From Cytophagales bacterium (GTDB lineage: Bacteria; Bacteroidota; Bacteroidia; Cytophagales; Cyclobacteriaceae), in NCBI GenBank assembly GCA_020402945.1, contig JADBYQ010000053.1, positions 1 through 56,415 of the forward strand: a stretch of DNA of 56,415 nucleotides, in the 5' to 3' direction. Below the pieces are notes generated by a model. The model searched no databases. It had not been told where the DNA came from and was given only the letters and a program-made list of their open reading frames with translations. The translations under genes and the position numbers were made by a program. Below, in pieces: positions 53,245 through 56,415 of this stretch. Each line of letters starts with the position of its first letter. Position 1 is the first letter of the stretch.

Positions 53245-53778
53245 ATGAGCATCTTGAAAGAAAACAAACCCGCTATTCTTTTCTTACTCGCATTTGTTGG
53301 TTTGTATTTGCTGTTGAACACCATATATGGCTTTTATGTCGACTCCTTTTTGCCACAGCCAGATCCTATTACGATTGTTGTTTCGAAGCACGTAGCTTGG
53401 GTGTTCTCATGGTGGGATGGCTCTGTCACCTATGCGTTGAAGGCTGGTTATAAAAACGTGATCTTGAAAAATAGTTACCGAACGGTGATCGAAGTATTTG
53501 AAGGTTGCAATAGTGTGAACGTGATGATTGTGTTTGTGTCCTTTATGGCCGCCTTCCGTGGAAAGTTAAAATCAACTCTTATTTTTTCTTTGGGTGGACT
53601 GATCGTTATTTATTTAATGAACTTGGTTAGGGTGGCACTGCTGTACGGCATTGAAATCTATTGGCCGCGCTACCTCTATTTTTTCCACAAGTACCTCTTT
53701 ACAGGGGGCATCTATGCCGTTGTTTTCTGGCTATGGTTTCTTTGGGCAAAAAAAGTAAAGCGTGAGGCAGCAGGATGA
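53245..53778 (+). CDS. xrtF: exosortase XrtF-type membrane protease
   Basis: A 177-aa polytopic membrane protein with about five or six helices. The catalytic triad of exosortases is visible: Cys88 (FEGCNSVN), Arg129 (NLVRVAL) and His148 (FFHKYLF). It belongs to the Bacteroidota exosortase family of the XrtF kind, which occurs in glycan clusters and is thought to process or attach surface proteins with a C-terminal sorting signal. No PEP-CTERM-like substrate was found in the window. The associated gene overlaps its end by 17 bp. Confidence 0.9.
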   Translation: MSILKENKPAILFLLAFVGLYLLLNTIYGFYVDSFLPQPDPITIVVSKHVAWVFSWWDGSVTYALKAGYKNVILKNSYRTVIEVFEGCNSVNVMIVFVSFMAAFRGKLKSTLIFSLGGLIVIYLMNLVRVALLYGIEIYWPRYLYFFHKYLFTGGIYAVVFWLWFLWAKKVKREAAG

Positions 53779-54199
53779 TCTTTTCCTATCCCGGTCGGCT
53801 CGATGGGTACTCGTAGGGGTAGGCGTTGTTGGTCTCGCGGTGGTTTATCTTTTTCAACAAGCTGGTTTTTTGGTTGAATGGATTGATAAAGCGAACCATC
53901 CCTATTTATCTTTTTCATTTAATCGAACCCTTCGCCTTCTTCTCAATGATTTTTTTATGCTGCTGTTGCTTGCCGGGTGGTTTCAGTCGCGTTCCGTTCT
54001 TCAGTTAGCATTTACGATTCAATTGATTGATTTCTTCGTTTTACTTCCCGTTTATTTATTGGTGAAATTAAATTTGGAAGGAGATATCGAAATCTCGTCA
54101 CCACTGTTATCTCAATTTCATCGTCTGATTGTCAACCCCACTCTCATGATTTTACTTATTCCTGCCGTATATTTCCAGCGGTTTATAAAGAAGGAATGA
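53762..54199 (+). CDS. exosortase F-associated membrane protein
   Basis: A 145-aa hydrophobic protein, GTG start at 53762, with about four membrane helices (roughly 14-31, 52-70, 76-97 and 122-139). Its position directly behind the exosortase, with a 17-bp overlap, matches the small protein that accompanies XrtF-type exosortases in other Bacteroidota. No enzymatic motif is seen. It overlaps the aminotransferase gene by 4 bp. Confidence 0.82.
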   Translation: MRQQDDLFLSRSARWVLVGVGVVGLAVVYLFQQAGFLVEWIDKANHPYLSFSFNRTLRLLLNDFFMLLLLAGWFQSRSVLQLAFTIQLIDFFVLLPVYLLVKLNLEGDIEISSPLLSQFHRLIVNPTLMILLIPAVYFQRFIKKE

Positions 54200-55314
54200 G
54201 CAAACGAATCTACTTGTCTCCGCCACACATGGGCGGGGAAGAACTTGCCTACATCCATCAGGCGTTTGATACCAACTGGGTTTCTCCGGCAGGGCCTCAC
54301 ATTGATACATTTGAAAAAGAACTGGGTGCGTACAATGGCATCGAGTATTGTGCTGCTTTGTCTTCAGGTACAGCAGCCATTCATTTGGCATTGGTCATTT
54401 TGGGCGTGAAACCGGGTGACGAAGTGATCTGTTCTTCATTTACTTTTTCTGGCTCTTGCAATCCGATCGTTTACGTTGGTGCGACTCCGGTTTTTGTGGA
54501 TTCCGAACTCGATACCTGGAACATGGATCCGGTTCTTTTAGAAGAAGCAATTTTGGATCGTATCAAGGAAGGCAAAAAACCCAAGGCCATTGTTCTCGTG
54601 CATTTGTATGGGATGCCCGCCAAACTGAACGAACTCATGGCAGTCTCTCGAAAATACGAGATACCGGTTATTGAAGACGCAGCCGAGGTACTTGGTTCTA
54701 CTTTTTTTGGTCAGAAAGCGGGTACCTTTGGTGATTTTGGAGTCTATTCATTCAACGGGAACAAGATCATCACCACATCCGGGGGGGGAGCACTCGTTTC
54801 AAAAAATGAAGATTGGATTAAGAAGGCTCGGTTTTTGGCAACCCAGGCGAGGGATGCTGCCCCTCACTACCAACATTCTGAAATAGGATACAACTATCGG
54901 TTAAGCAACATTTCTGCGGGCATTGGTCTGGGGCAATTAAAAGTAATTGACGACCGTGTTCGGCAGCGGAGAGCCAACTTTGAGTTTTACCGAGGTGCAC
55001 TTGGCCACCTCCCGGGCATTTCTTTCCAACCCGAAATGAGCGGCTCATTTTCTAATCGATGGCTTACTACTATTCTTATCGACCCCTCTAAAACTGGTGG
55101 AATCACCCGAGAAGACATTCGCATTGCGTTGGAAAAAGAAAACATCGAAAGCCGTCCCCTCTGGAAGCCAATGCACCTCCAGCCTGTTTTTCAACAATTT
55201 CCAAGCTATGGGGGAGGAGTGAGCGAAAGACTGTTTGAGCGGGGACTTTGCTTGCCTTCGGGGTCTGCCTTGAGCCAAGAAGAACTGAAGAGGGTGATCA
55301 GTTTTGTTCTATAA
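54196..55314 (+). CDS. DegT/DnrJ/EryC1/StrS sugar aminotransferase (PglE-like)
   Basis: A 372-aa PLP enzyme. Lys190 (SFNGNKIITTSGGG) should form the Schiff base and Asp161 (IEDAAEVLGS) binds the pyridine N. SSGTAAIHLAL holds the phosphate. It transfers an amino group from glutamate to a 4-keto nucleotide sugar. With PglC- and PglD-like enzymes it suggests a UDP-2,4-diamino sugar of the bacillosamine type (inference), but the needed 4,6-dehydratase is not in the window. It is the last gene of the cluster and is followed by the REP array. Confidence 0.95.
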   Translation: MSKRIYLSPPHMGGEELAYIHQAFDTNWVSPAGPHIDTFEKELGAYNGIEYCAALSSGTAAIHLALVILGVKPGDEVICSSFTFSGSCNPIVYVGATPVFVDSELDTWNMDPVLLEEAILDRIKEGKKPKAIVLVHLYGMPAKLNELMAVSRKYEIPVIEDAAEVLGSTFFGQKAGTFGDFGVYSFNGNKIITTSGGGALVSKNEDWIKKARFLATQARDAAPHYQHSEIGYNYRLSNISAGIGLGQLKVIDDRVRQRRANFEFYRGALGHLPGISFQPEMSGSFSNRWLTTILIDPSKTGGITREDIRIALEKENIESRPLWKPMHLQPVFQQFPSYGGGVSERLFERGLCLPSGSALSQEELKRVISFVL

Positions 55315-55318
55315 AACC

Positions 55319-55434
55319 CTAGTTGTTGTTGGTCGCCTGACCTAGTTGTTGTTGGTCGCCTGACCAACAACATTATTCCCCTGGTTGTTGTTGGTCGCCT
55401 GATCCTAGTTGTTGTTGGTCGCCTGACCAACAAC
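55319..55434. repeat. left REP array (palindromes, loop GCCT)
   Basis: Two tandem copies of a unit of about 62 bp, each holding a truncated and a full palindrome. The full palindromes are GTTGTTGGTC, loop GCCT, then the complementary arm, at 55348-55371 and 55411-55434, with perfect 10-bp stems. Between them are CATTATTC spacers. This is the same element as the right-hand array, in the opposite orientation (the loop reads GCCT here and AGGC there). Confidence 0.92.
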
Positions 55435-55501
55435 ATTATTCTTGAACATTGAATCAACTTCCCCGTTTTTATCTGTAGCGATTTTGCTTATTTTTTAAAA
55501 A

Positions 55502-56029
55502 ATGCAAATCGAGCAGCATCCTGTCCAATTCTTCACAGCAGTTTGTTATGATTGGCTCAAGCTGTTGGATACGTCAAAGGCAAAGGAAATAATCATTGAG
55601 GCACTTAGGTACAGAGTAAGCGAGGGGCATGTTAAAGTAGCTGCTTTTGTGATCATGCCAAATCACATTCATCTTATCTGGCGCGTTCAAAATGGGTTCG
55701 AACTAGAGGACGTGCAGCGAGATTTCTTGAAGTACACAGCCAAGGGCTTGTTGACGCTAGTCAAAAACAGCAAGGGCGAACGTGGCTTGGAAGAATTATT
55801 TGTTGGGTTGAAGGACAGAAAGTTTCAGGTATGGAAGCGAAATTCGATGAGTATTGATTTGATACATGAATGGTTTTTCAAGCAGAAATTGGAGTATCTT
55901 CATGCTAACCCATGCCAACCACACTGGCGGCTATCCGAACAGCCAGAAAGCTATCACTTTAGTTCAGCAAGATTCTATCAAACAGGGTTAGATGAGTTTG
56001 GATTTCTTACGCATCATACTGAGATATAG
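55502..56029 (+). CDS. REP-associated tyrosine transposase (RAYT, IS200/IS605-like Y1)
   Basis: A 175-aa Y1-type HUH transposase. The His-hydrophobic-His metal site is His55-Ile56-His57 (MPNHIHLIW), and the catalytic tyrosine is probably Tyr132 (KLEYLHANP). Such RAYTs cut single-stranded DNA at REP sequences and are thought to spread REP copies. Its neighbours are palindromic REP-like arrays on both sides, which fits that role. No transposon ends of its own are seen, so it is domesticated or resident rather than a simple insertion sequence (inference). It starts 188 bp after the aminotransferase gene, across the left array. Confidence 0.93.
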   Translation: MQIEQHPVQFFTAVCYDWLKLLDTSKAKEIIIEALRYRVSEGHVKVAAFVIMPNHIHLIWRVQNGFELEDVQRDFLKYTAKGLLTLVKNSKGERGLEELFVGLKDRKFQVWKRNSMSIDLIHEWFFKQKLEYLHANPCQPHWRLSEQPESYHFSSARFYQTGLDEFGFLTHHTEI

Positions 56030-56030
56030 A

Positions 56031-56276
56031 TTGTTGGTCAGGTGACCAACAATAACTGGGGTTGGTGGTTAAATTGCGTATTTTTTGTATTGAGATTTAG
56101 ATTGTTGGTCAGGCGACCAACAATAACTGGGGGTAGTTAAAATGCTTATTTTTTGATATTGAGATTTAGATTTAGATTTAGATTGTGGGTCAGGCGACCA
56201 ACAATAGAAGGGGGTTGGTAGTTAACATGCGTATTTTTTATATTGAGATTTAGATTGTTGGTCAGGCGACCAACAA
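56031..56276. repeat. right REP array (palindromes, loop around AGGC)
   Basis: Four palindromes at 56031-56052, 56102-56123, 56183-56204 and 56255-56276, each with arms TTGTTGGTC and GACCAACAA. The first has TGACC, giving a 10-bp stem with loop GG; the third has one changed base (TTGTGGGTC). Spacers of about 50-60 bp resemble each other (GTATTTTTT, ATTGAGATTTAGA), so the repeat unit is about 72 bp. Orientation is opposite to the left array. Confidence 0.93.
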
Positions 56277-56283
56277 TAACTGG

Positions 56284-56412
56284 GGCTTGGAAGAATTATT
56301 TGTTGGGTTGAAGGACAGAAAGTTTCAGGTATGGAAGCGAAATTCGATGAGTATTGATTTGATACATGAATGGTTTTTCAAGCAGAAATTGGAGTATCTT
56401 CATGCTAACCCA
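56284..56412 (+). pseudogene. partial copy of the RAYT gene
   Basis: A 129-bp stretch is identical base for base to 55784-55912, exactly 500 bp to the left. It corresponds to RAYT residues 95-137, including the Tyr132 codon. It has no start, and it joins the last REP palindrome directly through ACTGGGG. After the matching stretch the sequences differ, and the window ends there. Both ends of the copied block are within a few bases of unrelated sequence. Confidence 0.93.
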
Positions 56413-56415
56413 AGC

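Noticed and set aside
55206..55457. 83-aa reading frame across the left REP array (- strand)
   Set aside because: Its repeated RRPTTTR sequence is only the translation of the REP copies.
55319..56276. CRISPR array
   Set aside because: The palindromic units are separated by near-identical spacers, are split in two opposite orientations around a transposase gene, and no cas genes exist. They are REP-like elements.

Overview
The window looks like a Bacteroidota chromosome, probably of the Cytophagales/Cytophagia type (inferred). Support comes from gene content: a BatB/BatC-like pair, GTP-dependent PEP carboxykinase, a DUF1080 protein, an UpxY-type antiterminator, exosortase XrtF with its partner, and a promoter box of the TAnnTTTG form. 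The AT-rich low-complexity repeats between genes fit as well. The species cannot be named from the sequence.

Left part, 1-5.6 kb (+ strand): a small sugar-oxidation/isomerisation group with two xylose-isomerase-like TIM barrels, a lipoprotein cytochrome c and a DUF1080 (3-keto-glycoside hydrolase type) protein, then pckG. From 5.6 to 14.4 kb (- strand): a MORN/YwqK-like secreted protein, and an acyl-CoA module of thiolase, long acyl-CoA dehydrogenase, SDR ketoreductase and a quinone-oxidoreductase/MaoC-hydratase fusion. This module could run beta-oxidation or the reverse through (R)-3-hydroxyacyl-CoA. BatC-like and BatB-like genes follow.

14.4-15.5 kb (- strand) is a tRNA cluster: Ser(GCT), Arg(TCT), a degenerate Pro copy and Pro(TGG), closed by a strong hairpin terminator. 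The tRNA-Arg gene is split in its anticodon loop by a 644-nt group I intron. The intron carries a 139-aa PD-(D/E)XK homing endonuclease of the I-Ssp6803I kind, whose stop codon abuts the P7 core helix. A penicillin-acylase-family gene and a small membrane protein follow (15.6-18.4 kb, - strand).

18.5-55.3 kb (+ strand) is one long exopolysaccharide/glycan gene cluster. It opens with an UpxY-like antiterminator and a winged-helix regulator, then Wza, a Wzc-type tyrosine kinase with a Gly-Tyr tail, and a Wzm/Wzt ABC exporter. About twelve glycosyltransferases follow, with seven putative methyltransferases (four FkbM-like), a CDP-paratose-2-epimerase-like enzyme, a GT11 fucosyltransferase, a stand-alone acyl carrier protein and a hexapeptide acyltransferase. 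After these come a Wzy-like polymerase, an AsnB-like amidotransferase, a carbamoyltransferase, PglC/PglD/PglE-like enzymes, a YdcF-like protein and exosortase XrtF with its partner. Genes are mostly overlapping or a few bases apart and often use GTG or TTG starts, so they are probably translated in a coupled way. No Wzx flippase and no PglF-type dehydratase are seen.

55.3-56.4 kb: a REP-associated tyrosine transposase (RAYT) gene lies between two arrays of the same palindrome in opposite orientations. A 129-bp exact partial copy of the transposase gene, including its catalytic Tyr codon, follows the right array at the window end. The strongest 'second look' items are the tRNA-Arg group I intron and this REP/RAYT locus.
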